Shown here in pieces: positions 50,274 to 59,936 of a stretch of 64,000 bases of DNA. How positions within the stretch are numbered: position 1 is the stretch's first letter; every line of letters begins with the position of its first letter. This DNA is from Tridacna crocea. Taxonomy: Eukaryota; Mollusca; Bivalvia; Cardiida; Cardiidae. The stretch spans positions 7,701,501-7,765,500 of the forward strand of contig OX031060.1 in assembly GCA_943736015.1 (NCBI GenBank). The letters are read 5' to 3'. The notes under the pieces were generated by a model. That model was given only the letters and a program-made list of their open reading frames with translations, searched no databases and had not been told where the DNA came from. Position numbers and translations under genes: made by a program.

Positions 50274-50361
50274 CTATCGTCGGTTTACTTAAAACAAAAC
50301 CTCGTAACTACAGCTTGTTTCAAGCCGCAGTTATGAGGTTTTTGAAGTAAACAGACGCTAT
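50274..50361. repeat. Small inverted-repeat element (copy 1)
   Basis: TATCGTCGGTTTACTT and AAGTAAACAGACGCTA frame a near-palindrome (CCTCGTAACTACAGC / GCAGTTATGAGG). It abuts the broken 5' end of LINE ORF1. Second copy at 58551-58635. Confidence 0.7.
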
Positions 50362-50429
50362 GTTTTGGCCTAATGTTACAATACTAAGTTCTGGCAAATT
50401 TGATTTCTAAACCTCTTTCTTGCTATACA

Positions 50430-50635
50430 AGTTAAAGAGAACTTTCAAGTCAATAGTTAAAAGCTGAGTAATGTTATATCAAACTATTTGTTGAGAAAAA
50501 TAACAACAACATCTCCTTATCGGACAGTGTAGATCCAAGATCAGACTGCACGTTCTGTGCAGTCTGATCTTGATCTACATTGTCCGCAAAAGGTCAGTCG
50601 AGCTAAGCAAGCTGCTTTTGATCCGAAAGGAGGTC
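50430..50635 (+). mobile_element. Second TTAA family hairpin element
   Basis: Hairpin 50525-50583: CAGTGTAGATCCAAGATCAG / CTGATCTTGATCTACATTG. A similar copy follows in the same orientation. Confidence 0.65.
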
Positions 50636-50639
50636 AGTT

Positions 50640-50807
50640 AGTCGCAGTAAAAATCTGAATAAAATTATATAACACCTTTTGTTAGAAAAATATCTCCTAA
50701 TCAGACACTGTAGATCCAAGATCAGACTGCACGTTCTGTACAGTCTGATCTTGATCCACACAGTCTGCAAAAGATTACCTAGGCGCACCTAGCAGCTGAA
50801 AGGATTA
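50640..50807 (+). mobile_element. Second TTAA family hairpin element
   Basis: Hairpin about 50706-50764 with GTAGATCCAAGATCAGACTG; right end GCAGCTGAAAGGATTAA keeps TTAA 50804-50807. Confidence 0.7.
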
Positions 50808-50892
50808 AAACTTGCACGTTTAAATTCCCAGTTCTAGATTTCTTAGCAACTGTAAAATTCGATATTTAGATCTATATGTGCGTCCTTCGAGA

Positions 50893-51040
50893 TCTAATAT
50901 GGATCAGACGACAAAATTGTAGACTGTTCAAAATTGAAAGCTCTTGCAGACGACAAATTAAATGCACCTCGCATTATGAGATTAGTCTTTGGAAAGGATA
51001 GTAAACATCTTGGGAAAAGGAGAAAATGCTGGTTACTAGG
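50893..51040 (-). mobile_element. TTAA-hairpin MITE, left half
   Basis: GATCAGACGACAAAATTG, GCTCTTGCAGACGACAAATT and left stem to GGTTACTAGG. A further left-arm scrap lies at 51052-51090. Confidence 0.68.
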
Positions 51041-51229
51041 CAGTGTTAAGTTTTATGTCTTACCAGACGTCAAAGTTTTAGATTGTACGATACAATAAAT
51101 TTATTCATCTTTATTAGCGTAAGAATAGAAGGCCTCTGTCCAACAATAGAAATAATAAAGTTTTCACCTTTTAACAATTAGCAATGTGCCATTGTGTTAT
51201 TTTTAATTAGTTCATGGTTTCCGATAGGA

Positions 51230-51500
51230 TATTGAGAAATAGCAGTGAAAATATTTTTCGATCTTACACTGGTACCACCAGTGAAAATACCGATTTTCAC
51301 GTTCTTGTTGCCTAGGTAAATTGCGCGTGCCTATCAACCAGATGGGAAATATGACGTCATATACCTTACATTTCTCGCGCTTGACGTAATATTGTGATAC
51401 GTTGCTATGCGGGAGGGGTACGCCACGGGGAATAACGGAAAAGAACCGTACTGGATTTTGATAAAGCTCCTCCCAGAAAGGGTTAAAAGCATGAAATAAA
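51230..51500 (+). repeat. Interspersed repeat with ACTGGTACCACCAGT hairpin
   Basis: GAGAAATAGCAGTGAAAATA, ACACTGGTACCACCAGTGAA, then GGGGAATAACGGAAAAGAAC. Diverged partner at 8795-8960, and a half-copy at about 61230-61310. Confidence 0.55.
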
Positions 51501-51665
51501 TAGAATATTTGTTTTTTTAGTAGAAAGATTGAAATTTATTTCATTTCGTGAACATCATCCGTAATATTTTCACTCGTGGCTGCGCCACTCGTGAAAATAT
51601 TACCGATGGTGTTCACTCGACGAAATAAATTTCGATCTTTCACCGAAAAAAACAAATATCCTCTA
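51501..51665. repeat. 165-bp near-palindrome
   Basis: TAGAATATTTGTTTTTTTAG returns inverted as AAAAAACAAATATCCTCTA. The centre CACTCGTGGCTGCGCCACTCG is self-complementary. Arms of about 75 bp, imperfect. Confidence 0.78.
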
Positions 51666-51669
51666 AATA

Positions 51670-51840
51670 ATTTGTAGATGATAAAGTGTATGTGACCCAC
51701 ATATTGTATTTTGTAATAGACAAGATAGAAAAACATTGTGGGGAAAAGGAGAAAATCTTGGTCACTGCATTTTTCTTCAGTGTTCATGTTCATAATGCTA
51801 ATTTTCATAATGTTTTAAAATGGCGTCTTTGTCGGGAAAG
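51670..51840 (-). mobile_element. TTAA-hairpin MITE, decayed
   Basis: TTTGTAGATGATAAAGTGTA, a stem half GGGGAAAAGGAGAAAATC, and AATGGCGTCTTTGTCGGG. Confidence 0.6.
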
Positions 51841-51876
51841 TCATTACGGAATTTTTCTGTAGAAGATGAAAAGGCT

Positions 51877-52109
51877 TTAACCCTTTCTCAAACAATCCCT
51901 GGTTTTTACGGGTCTGGAATAGAAGCATTTTGAAAATATTGTGGGAAAAGGAGAAAATGCTGGTAACCAGCATTTTCTCCTTTTCCCACAATGTTTTCTA
52001 CCCTATCATAATCATAGAAAAATCATCTTTTTAGCAACTGTTAATTTGTCATCTGCAAAATGCTTCCAATTTGGTCAGGTCCAAAATTTGCTGTTTGGGA
52101 AAGGGTTAA
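51877..52109 (+). mobile_element. TTAA-hairpin MITE, type A variant
   Basis: TTAA at both ends; left arm of the CCCTGGTTTTTACGGG variety; one stem mismatch. Confidence 0.9.
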
Positions 52110-52149
52110 ATGAATTTATCAAAGTAGAAATCCAAATACTAGTACATGT

Positions 52150-52372
52150 ATTGCCATTTAAAACATTTAGCCATGCTCTGAGAAAAGGAGTCTGAATGCA
52201 GCTGCGCAGGCTGACCTGGGTCGACGCCTTTCGTAGTCGATTAATTTTCTGCGTGTCCAAGGACCAGTGTACCTCATTATTCAGTCAGTCGGTAGTAAAA
52301 AATGGATTGTGTGACACTGTACTTATCTGACGTCTTGCTTTGTATCATGGATCACGGAGATGCAATAAGCCT
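52150..52372 (+). repeat. 'GCCATGCTCT' mollusc repeat copy
   Basis: AGCCATGCTCTGAGAAAAGG, GCTGCGCAGGCTGACCTGG, and TTTCTGCGTGTCCAAGGACC..GTACCTCATTATTCAGTC. Confidence 0.62.
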
Positions 52373-52376
52373 GTTG

Positions 52377-52730
52377 TCTGCGCATGTCATATTCTTCGAA
52401 GATTCGACTGTCTTATATGACGCATCACTAGCCCTAAAAGCGAACTGACTGTAATATTACGCTCTATAAAGTAGCAATGTAGAAAATAGCTTTTATCAAT
52501 ACGATTGAGGAGAAATGAGACCTGCTTTAGCTCCAGATTTCTCTAAACTGCTGATCATATAGCTGAGTGAATTGCACGAGGTAGCGTTTTACTGAGTAAA
52601 CGTTTATTTTAGTTTGAAATTCAAAGTAACGGTTGTCGCGTAGGAAAGTGGTTCAGCTCTGTACCCAGGATGCCCAAATTAGATAGATAAGTATTTATAG
52701 AAAGCCATCTAGCGGGAGGTAATGGCAATA
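52377..52730 (+). repeat. 'GTCTGCGCATGTCATATTC' repeat, copy 2
   Basis: Uninterrupted copy from GTCTGCGCATGTCATATTC to GCCATCTAGCGGGAGGTAA. Confidence 0.78.
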
Positions 52731-52806
52731 AGCCTTTTTTTTACCTCAAAAAGCTTACCGTATCGAACTGTGGATGTAAGATTAGGCAACAACTTCTTTG
52801 TAGTCA

Positions 52807-53210
52807 CATCTTCGTAAGCCAAGGCTGACGATTCACTACGCTACTCTACCCTTGGCGGATCGAGCTTGATTTTTACATTCCCACGATACGCTTTTTCATT
52901 GGATGCAGCCAGCTCTACCTGCAACGAATGAAATCTCTCGTAGCAGTTCATCTTTGATAAAAATAGAACAAGGTCTCTACCTTTCGAAAAGAAGGTAAAC
53001 ATGGAAACCCACGTGGATGTCTGCTTATCGCTTCATGTGTATATTCGTAAGCGGTTTGTAAAACGATATTTCATTAGCTTTTAGAAATATGATTTAAAGG
53101 GGGGTAATAACCAACATCAAGTAGAGGGCGCATCGCATGAATCTCGAAATCGGGCTCAATCAGCCAACGTAAGATCGACGTAGTGATCGTAACCTTGGCT
53201 CGCGAACATG
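52807..53210. mobile_element. 400-bp element with perfect 9-bp target duplication (copy 2)
   Basis: Ends CATCTTCGTAAGCCAAGG and CCTTGGCTCGCGAACATG. The 9-mer TTGTAGTCA is repeated exactly at 52798-52806 and 53211-53219. Closely similar to copy 1 (32036-32436) throughout. Non-coding; the 74-codon - strand open frame overlapping its right end is not a gene. Confidence 0.88.
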
Positions 53211-53404
53211 TTGTAGTCAGTGCTTGCCCGATCAACACTCTCTGCTGAAAGCGGACTGAGCTGGGCCTGTAAGCTTTGGGATTAAACCACTTTATCACAA
53301 CTGTCTAATTCGCCTACTTAGTATTCAAATGGTTTCAGCGAACACTTCATTGCAAGCTCGGAAGAAACCTCACAATTTGGGAAACATTATTTGATCATTT
53401 TTCA

Positions 53405-53575
53405 CCAATTCCTATGAGTCATGTTCTGTAAAGAAGGGGCTTAATGCATCTACAAATAATATTGACCACGCCACTCTGTGCAACCAGTGCAGGTTGACAG
53501 TGGTCGAAACTTTTTGCCATTGGTCAATTTTCTACGTGTCTAAGAATCACTCTTCCTCCTGGTTCAGCCAGTCGT
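53405..53575 (+). repeat. 'GCCATGCTCT' mollusc repeat, interrupted
   Basis: GTCATGTTCTGTAAAGAAGG, CAGTGCAGGTTGACAGTGG, CCATTGGTCAATTTTCTACG. Broken at TTAA by the following hairpin MITE; probably resumes at 53805. Confidence 0.55.
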
Positions 53576-53804
53576 TTAACCCATTATCAAACGGCAATAT
53601 TTTAGACTGGTCCAAATCGAAAGCATTTGCAGACGACAAAATAAAGGTGACTGAAAATTTGAAATTTGTTTTGTGAAGGATAGAAAACATTGTGGGAAAA
53701 GGAGAAAATGCTGGTTACCAGCATTTTCTCCTTTTCCCAAAATGTTTTCTAAAGGTGTCTTTCTCAGGAGTGTTAAAAGTAGGGATTGTGTGGTAATGGG
53801 TTAA
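53576..53804 (-). mobile_element. TTAA-hairpin MITE, type A, nested
   Basis: TTAA at both ends; hairpin 53683-53749 with one mismatch. Confidence 0.9.
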
Positions 53805-53929
53805 CGAAGTGTATTTTATGGATCCCTTATTAAGTGCCCTTTTACCAGATTAAGGTTCATGTTTATTTGCCAATTGTTTTTTGATATTTCTCTTCTATAT
53901 TCATGAATCTCTTCCATTTCGAGGCAACC

Positions 53930-53975
53930 TCACTCACTCACTCACTCACTCACTCACTCACTCACTCACTCACTC
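53930..53975. repeat. (CACT)n microsatellite
   Basis: About eleven CACT units. Confidence 0.95.
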
Positions 53976-53977
53976 GC

Positions 53978-54170
53978 TAAGCAGGGTAATTTTACGACCC
54001 TGTGAGACAAAGCGTCTAATAAAACATCATGTGAAGAGCAGAAAATGCTAAGCATCCAGCGTTTTCTCCTTTCCTGACAGTGTTTCCAGCCCTATGAGCG
54101 AATAGTCCCATCATTTGGTCAAAATTAGTTTGTTGACTGGAAATGCTTTCAGTCTAAAATTGGCCTGCAA
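53978..54170 (+). mobile_element. TTAA-hairpin MITE, decayed
   Basis: Left arm ATTTTACGACCCTGTGAGAC; stem GAGCAGAAAATGCTAAGCATCC; right arm TTGACTGGAAATGCTTTCAG. Confidence 0.65.
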
Positions 54171-54187
54171 AACGCGAAAGTGGGATT

Positions 54188-54420
54188 CGGACATTTGCGT
54201 AAAGTCTCGTCTCTGATCAGAGTGTGCAGTCCGCGCAGACTGATCCGAAACGACTCTTTCCATTTTTATGTATTTTTTCTGTTTTGCACAAGTCTACTGT
54301 AGCACAAAATCTAATGTAGTCGGATAGTGCCGTCTTGGATTAGCCTGCGCGGACTGCGCAGGCTGATCCGAGACGACACTTTACGCAAATGTTTGGATAC
54401 CCTTTATCGCGTGTTGCAAG
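54188..54420. repeat. Foldback with two GCGCAG hairpins
   Basis: GGACATTTGCGTAAAGTCTCG at one end is inverted as CGACACTTTACGCAAATG at the other. Each arm contains its own small hairpin (GTCCGCGCAGACTG; GCCTGCGCGGACTGCGCAGGC). Confidence 0.7.
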
Positions 54421-54629
54421 CCTAATATCTTGTCTTGTAAAGAGTAGAAATAAGATCTGGAGTCTTGCAAGGCACTATAACAACCTAATAAATCATTCGA
54501 TCCCCATGATTTGACTAGATATTTCCTTATAAGGCAATTCCGTTTAATTAGGTATTTTCTTGCCGCTAGACTGTGCCTAAATTAGACTGTTGCGAAATCG
54601 TGAGACGAAATAATATCTTTTTTTCGATC

Positions 54630-54774
54630 TGTCTATCTATCTATCTATTTATCTGTCTGTCTAGTCAACTATTCATCTATCTATCTTTTCATCCATCCAT
54701 CGATTAATTCATCCGTTGTCTGTCTGGCTGCCAGTTTGTTGTTGTCTGTCTGTCTTCCCCCCCCCCCCCCCCCC
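54630..54774. repeat. (CTAT/CTGT)n and C18 tract
   Basis: CTATCTATCTATCTATTTATC, CTGTCTGTC runs and a C18 run at 54757-54774. A G9 tract follows at 54962-54970. Confidence 0.9.
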
Positions 54775-55019
54775 ACACACTTTTTATTATCCATTTCTCG
54801 CAGTTTTCATTATCATGATTGTCGCCGTTATCATCATTATCATCGTCGCTACCCAACAGGCAGTCGACCAACCAAAAAACTTGAAGGTTTGAAAAACCTC
54901 TTGGAAATAGGAGATTAGACAGGTCTCTCTCCGTCTTCTCTCTCCCCCCTCTCTCTGGGGGTGGGGGGGGGAGCTGGGGATTTGTCAAAGGAAAGAACTC
55001 CCATTCTGTTGAGCTCAAC

Positions 55020-55532
55020 TTTTTGCCATTTAGGCTTGCATGTATGTTACATATGCAGCTTTTATCTACAATTTATAAAATCACTCAACGGGTTTGTCAA
55101 TTTAAAAAGAAGACAGAGATTCATCGATACCTCAGTAGTTTTTTAAGAATTATAAATATTTCACTTTATATCATGTCGTCTTTTTTCGTTTTTGCTAATT
55201 AAGTCAATTAAAGTACCCTGTAAAAAAGTTACGTACCTCCGTCTGTCTCTGAAACCAAACAAACATTTTAAATTCTGTTTTAAAAGTGAAATGTAAAAGT
55301 ATTTTATCTGTACATCTATATATAGAACATATTGCGAAGCCCTGAAAGCCCATGTTGGTATGTTGATAATCGTTGTGCCCTGGGGCACTAACTGTTTATC
55401 AAAACAAAATAATACCCATTATGCTGTGTATCTGAGAAATTCATTTCTTCAAATCAATCACTTATATGTCCATTCCTTTTTTTTTTCATTAACTCCCCTC
55501 CCTATCTTATCAAAAAGTCTATTTTTATTTGT
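55020..55532. other. No gene or recognised repeat
   Basis: AT-rich; short open frames without recognisable content. Confidence 0.4.
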
Positions 55533-55700
55533 TTAACCCTTTCCCAGACAATCCCTGGTCTTTATGATCCTGAGATAGAAGCCTTCTGAAAACATTGTGG
55601 GGAAAGGAGAAAATGCTGGTAACCAGCATTTTCTCCTTTTTCCACAATGTTTTCTGCCCTACACAAACATATTTTAATTTTTGAGTTTATTGTTTATAAT
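55533..55700 (+). mobile_element. TTAA-hairpin MITE, right arm truncated
   Basis: Left TTAACCCTTTCCCAG; complete hairpin; the right arm stops at TTTTTGAGTTTATTG. Confidence 0.82.
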
Positions 55701-55704
55701 AATG

Positions 55705-55835
55705 TTATGCTGGTATCCATCGTTTTCTCTTTTTCCCACGGTGTTTTCTATTCTCTCAAAAACGAATATTATTTGGTGCTGCCTTTCATTTGTCCTCTGC
55801 AAATGCTTTCAATATGGACATGTCTATGATTTGTC
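55705..55835 (+). mobile_element. TTAA-hairpin MITE, right half only
   Basis: Starts in the loop (TATGCTGGTATCC) and runs through CCTCTGCAAATGCTTTC. Confidence 0.75.
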
Positions 55836-55965
55836 GAATAGAAGTCTTTATTCGTGAAGTCTTTCTTTCACGATTTTTTCAACTTAATATGGCCCCTGAA
55901 AACGTAATTAGAAAAGGGAGATATCCCTTGTTTCCAGCAATTTTCATTATTTTCCACTATATTGA

Positions 55966-56585
55966 TATTAATAGAATTTCGTGCCATGCAAAAGGGACCC
56001 AGGGGGAGGGGGAATAATAATTCATCTCCGAGATTAAATTTATATACCAAGCAAGTAATCACTTAAATGTAATTATGGATCCGTGAAATATATTTAGCCA
56101 AACAACTGGCTGAATCTTGAGGTAAACTGGTCGTTTGACATGCAGAAAATTTACAAATAGCAAAAGAGATCGACCCCATGTCTTCGGCTCTGGGTGACAT
56201 GATTCACCACAGCCGTGAACAAGTTTCCAAGTCCCCTGTCACCTGACTGTACAACTAATACTGTACACATTCTATAGATTTGCGCAGTGTTGAAAACACG
56301 TTGAAAGACAAGAAAAAACATTCTCTTTTTCCTCGAATTTCAAAGGAAAGATAAGTACAAAGAATGACAAGCTTGTTTTTTTGTTGTTTTACCCTGAAAC
56401 ATTCGGAGCCGAAAGACAAGCAGATTAGATTCTTTTTAGAGACATTGGCCCCGATAATGAAGTTTCCTAACTTTGATGGATATAGGGTGAAAAATGCGTT
56501 GATGTGCGTTTGCAAACACGTGGTATAGAAGGATACGGCGCTTTCAGAAAATGAACAGAATTTGGGGAATGTAACACAGCTCTAA
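55966..56585. other. No gene; two repeat scraps
   Basis: 56135-56165 (GACATGCAGAAAATTTAC) recurs near 28450. 56196-56250 is the inverted partner of 36835-36930. An 86-codon - strand open frame (56255-56515) has no recognisable domain. Confidence 0.4.
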
Positions 56586-56589
56586 GCTC

Positions 56590-56700
56590 AACCTATTTGG
56601 CTTTGTGCGGATTGTTTAGAATAAGATCAGACTGCACAAAACGTGCAGTTTGATCCTGAATCTACGTTGTCCGTTATTTTATTATATGTTCTGACCGAAC
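56590..56700 (+). mobile_element. Second TTAA family hairpin element, partial
   Basis: ATAAGATCAGACTGCACAAA / CGTGCAGTTTGATCCTGAAT hairpin at about 56620-56668. Confidence 0.6.
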
Positions 56701-56991
56701 CAATTTTAAAACAGCAATATTTTGGCTCTAGTTCCTAACCGAAGAGGCCCATGTCATTAATTCTGCAGTGGTAAGGATAAATATTGAATTATTCATAAAG
56801 TCATTTAGGTTGCATTTTCGGAGTTTCCTATCTCACATAAATTCAATTTGATATTCCTGTTCGGGTTAAAACTACAGGAAATAAAAAAAATATACTGGAT
56901 AATTCCATTTAGGAACAAGAGCAAATTGTACTAAGAACAAGAAATCGAAAGCTTTAATTTTTGTTTCCATAAGATAGAGCTCTAAATAAAT

Positions 56992-57140
56992 TTAACCCAT
57001 TACCAGCATTTTCTCCTTTTCCCACAATGTATTTTACCTTTCACAAACAAATTTCAAATTTTCAGTCACTTTTATTTAGTCGTCTGCAAATGCTTTCGAT
57101 TTGGACAAGCCAAACATTTTGTCGTTTTGTAAAGAGTTAA
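56992..57140 (+). mobile_element. TTAA-hairpin MITE with left arm and left stem deleted
   Basis: 149 bp with TTAA at both ends. TTAACCCATTACCA runs directly into GCATTTTCTCC: the end word TTACCA has been joined to the loop-side copy of the same word. Confidence 0.87.
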
Positions 57141-57335
57141 ACGGAATTTCTTGGCCATCACCTAAAGTCCAAATATCACGATTTTTAGCAACGTTCTTTC
57201 CGCTGGGGGAATATTACGCTATTGGACAGTGTAGATTCAAGATTAGACTACACGTTTTTTGCAGTCTGATCTTGATCTAAACCGCCCTTAATTCAAAAGC
57301 GTTTAGTGTTGCTCGTAGCAGACTAAAGGATAAAT
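57141..57335 (+). mobile_element. Second TTAA family hairpin element
   Basis: Hairpin about 57226-57284: AGTGTAGATTCAAGATTAGA / CAGTCTGATCTTGATCTAAA. Right side GTAGCAGACTAAAGGATAAA. Confidence 0.6.
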
Positions 57336-57372
57336 GTTTTTGTTACATGCCGAACTTTTTTTAGATCATTTA

Positions 57373-57604
57373 TTAACCCATTACCACACAATCCCTACTT
57401 TTCCGGACGCCCCTGAGAAAGAAGCCTTTTGAAAACACCGTGGGAAAAGGAGAAAATGCTGGTAACCAGCATTTTCTCCTTTTCCCACAGTGTTTTCTAC
57501 CCTTCCCAGAACAAATTTCAAATTTTCAGTCACCTTTATTATGTCGTCTGCAAATGCTTTCAATTTGAACCAGTCTAAACTTTTGTCGTGTGGTAAAGAA
57601 ATAA
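57373..57604 (+). mobile_element. TTAA-hairpin MITE, type A
   Basis: Left TTAA, right ATAA; hairpin 57431-57497 with one mismatch; 2-3 extra bases in the left arm (TTTTCCGGACGCC). Confidence 0.9.
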
Positions 57605-57736
57605 AACATTCTAGGTTATTGTTTTCGATGGGTCATTTATCATCATTCAAGAAGAATGGGTGTCGCCTGTTAAGATATTTAGGTAGTTGTTGCTATTTAA
57701 CAATATGTGCACCAGGATCATCAATGAATCAAATGC

Positions 57737-58060
57737 GTTCTCTGCGCATGTCGTATTCTTCGAAGATTCGACCCGTCTACTATGACGCATCACCCACCCC
57801 ATATGCTAGGGAAAAGTAGGGCTTACACCGAAGCTACCCAAGCCTGATGGGGCTGTTTTAAGAAATGGCCAGTGCACAGAAACATGCTAGCTGATTATAG
57901 CTGAATGGATTGCACCAGGTAGCGTTTTATTATTGAGTAAAAATCAGTTTCAGTTTGAAATTCAAAGTAATGGATGTCGCTTAGAAAAGGAGTCCGGTTC
58001 TGTACCCATAATGCCCAAATTAGATATGTATTTTTAGAATGCCATCTAGCGGGAGATAAT
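57737..58060 (+). repeat. 'GTCTGCGCATGTCATATTC' repeat, copy 3, rearranged
   Basis: CTCTGCGCATGTCGTATTC at the start and GAATGCCATCTAGCGGGAGA at the end; the middle is partly replaced (57790-57890). Confidence 0.7.
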
Positions 58061-58065
58061 GGTAC

Positions 58066-58300
58066 TAAATGAGGATTGATGATCGTCATTGCCACAAGAT
58101 TCACTCTTCTTTCAACACTCTTCTACCGATGAACGTTTGTTTTGACGATACGTGGAAAAAGCAGACCGTGTTTTGGGAAAGAATATTGTGAGAAGCACTG
58201 CTAACAGAGCTTCCAGGACAGTATGGATGGGTGCACAGGCCGCCGCCATATAACTGAAATAATGTTGAAAAGGGTGTCATTTAATACATAGTTCAAATGA
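58066..58300 (+). repeat. SINE body and tail
   Basis: GAGGATTGATGATCGTCATTG to GTATGGATGGGTGCACAGG and AACTGAAATAATGTTGAAAAG; the tRNA head is missing. Confidence 0.68.
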
Positions 58301-58315
58301 TCAAAAGCGATTGTC

Positions 58316-58543
58316 TTAACCCCTTCCCAAACGACAAATTTTAGGCTCTTCCAAATTGAAAGAGTTTGCAGACGACAATTTTAACTTTCATAACAATGGC
58401 AGAAAATTATCGGAAGAGGCAGAAAAAACTGTGGGAAAAGGAGAAATTGCTCGTTACGAGCAATTTCTCCTTTTCCTACATTGTTTTCAAAAGGCTTGTG
58501 CTGCTGACGCGTAAAAACAAGGGCTTGTTTGGGAAAGGGTTAA
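58316..58543 (-). mobile_element. TTAA-hairpin MITE, type B
   Basis: TTAA at both ends; hairpin centre ATTGCTCGTTACGAGCAAT. Confidence 0.9.
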
Positions 58544-58550
58544 TGTCGCA

Positions 58551-58635
58551 TATCGTCTGTTTACTTCGAAAACCACGTAACTACAGCGAGTTACAAGCTG
58601 TAGTTACCGAGTTTTTTAAGTAAACCGGCGACATA
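58551..58635. repeat. Small inverted-repeat element (copy 2)
   Basis: TATCGTCTGTTTACTT / AAGTAAACCGGCGACATA with inner AACTACAGC / GCTGTAGTT. Same family as 50274-50361; directly follows a type B MITE. Confidence 0.75.
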
Positions 58636-58715
58636 GGGATTGTCCAAGCTTCTTTTATAGCACATAAACAAAAAATCAAAAGCATTTGTGCAAACAAGGT
58701 CGAGTTTCCGGTCTA

Positions 58716-58944
58716 TTAACTCATTACCAAACGACAATATTTAAGGCTTGTCTAAATCGAAAGCGTTTGCAAACGACAAAATAAAAGTGACTGAAAATTT
58801 GAAATTTGTTTTGTGAAGGGTAGAAAACATTGTGGGAAAAGGAGAAAATGCTGGTTACCAGCATTTTCTCCTTTTCTCACAATGTTTTCTACAGGCTTCT
58901 TTCTCAGGGGCGTCAAAAGTAGAGATTGTGTGGTAATGGGTTAA
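58716..58944 (-). mobile_element. TTAA-hairpin MITE, type A
   Basis: TTAA at both ends; hairpin 58823-58889 with one mismatch. Confidence 0.91.
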
Positions 58945-58958
58945 TAAGAAAGGGTATA

Positions 58959-59000
58959 TTAACTCTTTATCATAGTAGTAAAAGGAGAAAATGCTGGTAC
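58959..59000 (-). mobile_element. TTAA-hairpin MITE fragment
   Basis: TTAACTCTTTATCATAG joined to the left stem AAAAGGAGAAAATGCTGG. Confidence 0.55.
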
Positions 59001-59286
59001 AGATGTAAGTGGGAATCCCTCCCTTCCTTGAAAATATGGGCAATCCTACCCCCACCCATCTCCTACCGCCCCGCACCCCCGAAGACCACGTATATATGAC
59101 TTGTCTCATTCAAACAAACGAAATAAAGCTGATGCGACAAAAAATATTCCAAGAAAGAAAATAACAACTAGAACAAGAATTGGGGCGCCACGCATCTTCG
59201 ATTTTCTCTGATTACAGTTCTAAGCAACCAATATGCCCCAGTCTGTTGTTTTTATATATGATCTATAGTAGACAATTATGTGACCT

Positions 59287-59515
59287 TTAACTCATTACCA
59301 AACGACAACATTTTAGGCTTGTCCAAATCGAAGGCATTTGCAGACGACAAAATGAAAGTGACTGAAAATTTGAAATTTGTTTTGTGAAGGGTAGAAAACA
59401 TTGTGGGAAAAGGAGAAAATGCTGGTTACCAGCATTTTCTCCTTTTCCCACAATGTTTTCTGAAGGCTTCTTTCTCAGGGGCGTCAAAAGTAGGGATTGT
59501 GTGGTAATGGGTTAA
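59287..59515 (-). mobile_element. TTAA-hairpin MITE, type A
   Basis: TTAA at both ends; hairpin 59394-59460 perfect. One of the best-preserved copies. Confidence 0.93.
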
Positions 59516-59595
59516 AATAAGATCAAAGATTCTTCTTATTTGTTTTCTTTTTTTCAAAAACTTTGAAATCGAATGTATTGATCAATGTATCTACA

Positions 59596-59812
59596 CTGGG
59601 GCCATGTTCTGGAAAAAAGGGGTTAAATGCATTTGCGCCAAAAAGTATCGACACGGATCACACTGCAAAGTATGTACAATCTGACACGAGTCGAAACTCT
59701 TTGATATTGGTCAATTTCTGGCATATCCAGGGACGATACTACTTTGTGATTGTTGAACGAAATGGATTTTTACGGACCCATTATTACGTCGTTTTTTGAC
59801 AATATTTCGCTC
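59596..59812 (+). repeat. 'GCCATGCTCT' mollusc repeat copy
   Basis: GGCCATGTTCTGGAAAAAAGG, AAAAGTATCGACACGGATCA, GGTCAATTTCTGGCATATCC. Confidence 0.6.
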
Positions 59813-59936
59813 CCAATCTGTGGTGATCTCATTAATATGAGCGTAGTAAATTTTCTTTTTTTTTGTATAAACTTACGGTAATTATTATGTAAGATTTATT
59901 ATACACCATTTTCATAAAAAGATCAGAGATATTTTC

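Larger units (their letters stand above)
45851..50276 (-). mobile_element. Defective APE-type non-LTR retrotransposon (LINE)
   Basis: On the - strand: ORF1, then ORF2 with AP endonuclease, reverse transcriptase and a C-terminal zinc motif, then a 3' UTR (46190-45851) ending AAATAAA and a TGTC tetranucleotide repeat. Two frameshifts and an eroded 5' end make it inactive as it stands. Clade not assigned; the L1-like ORF1 together with an APE endonuclease, reverse transcriptase and short-repeat tail should allow a tree to place it. Confidence 0.92.
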
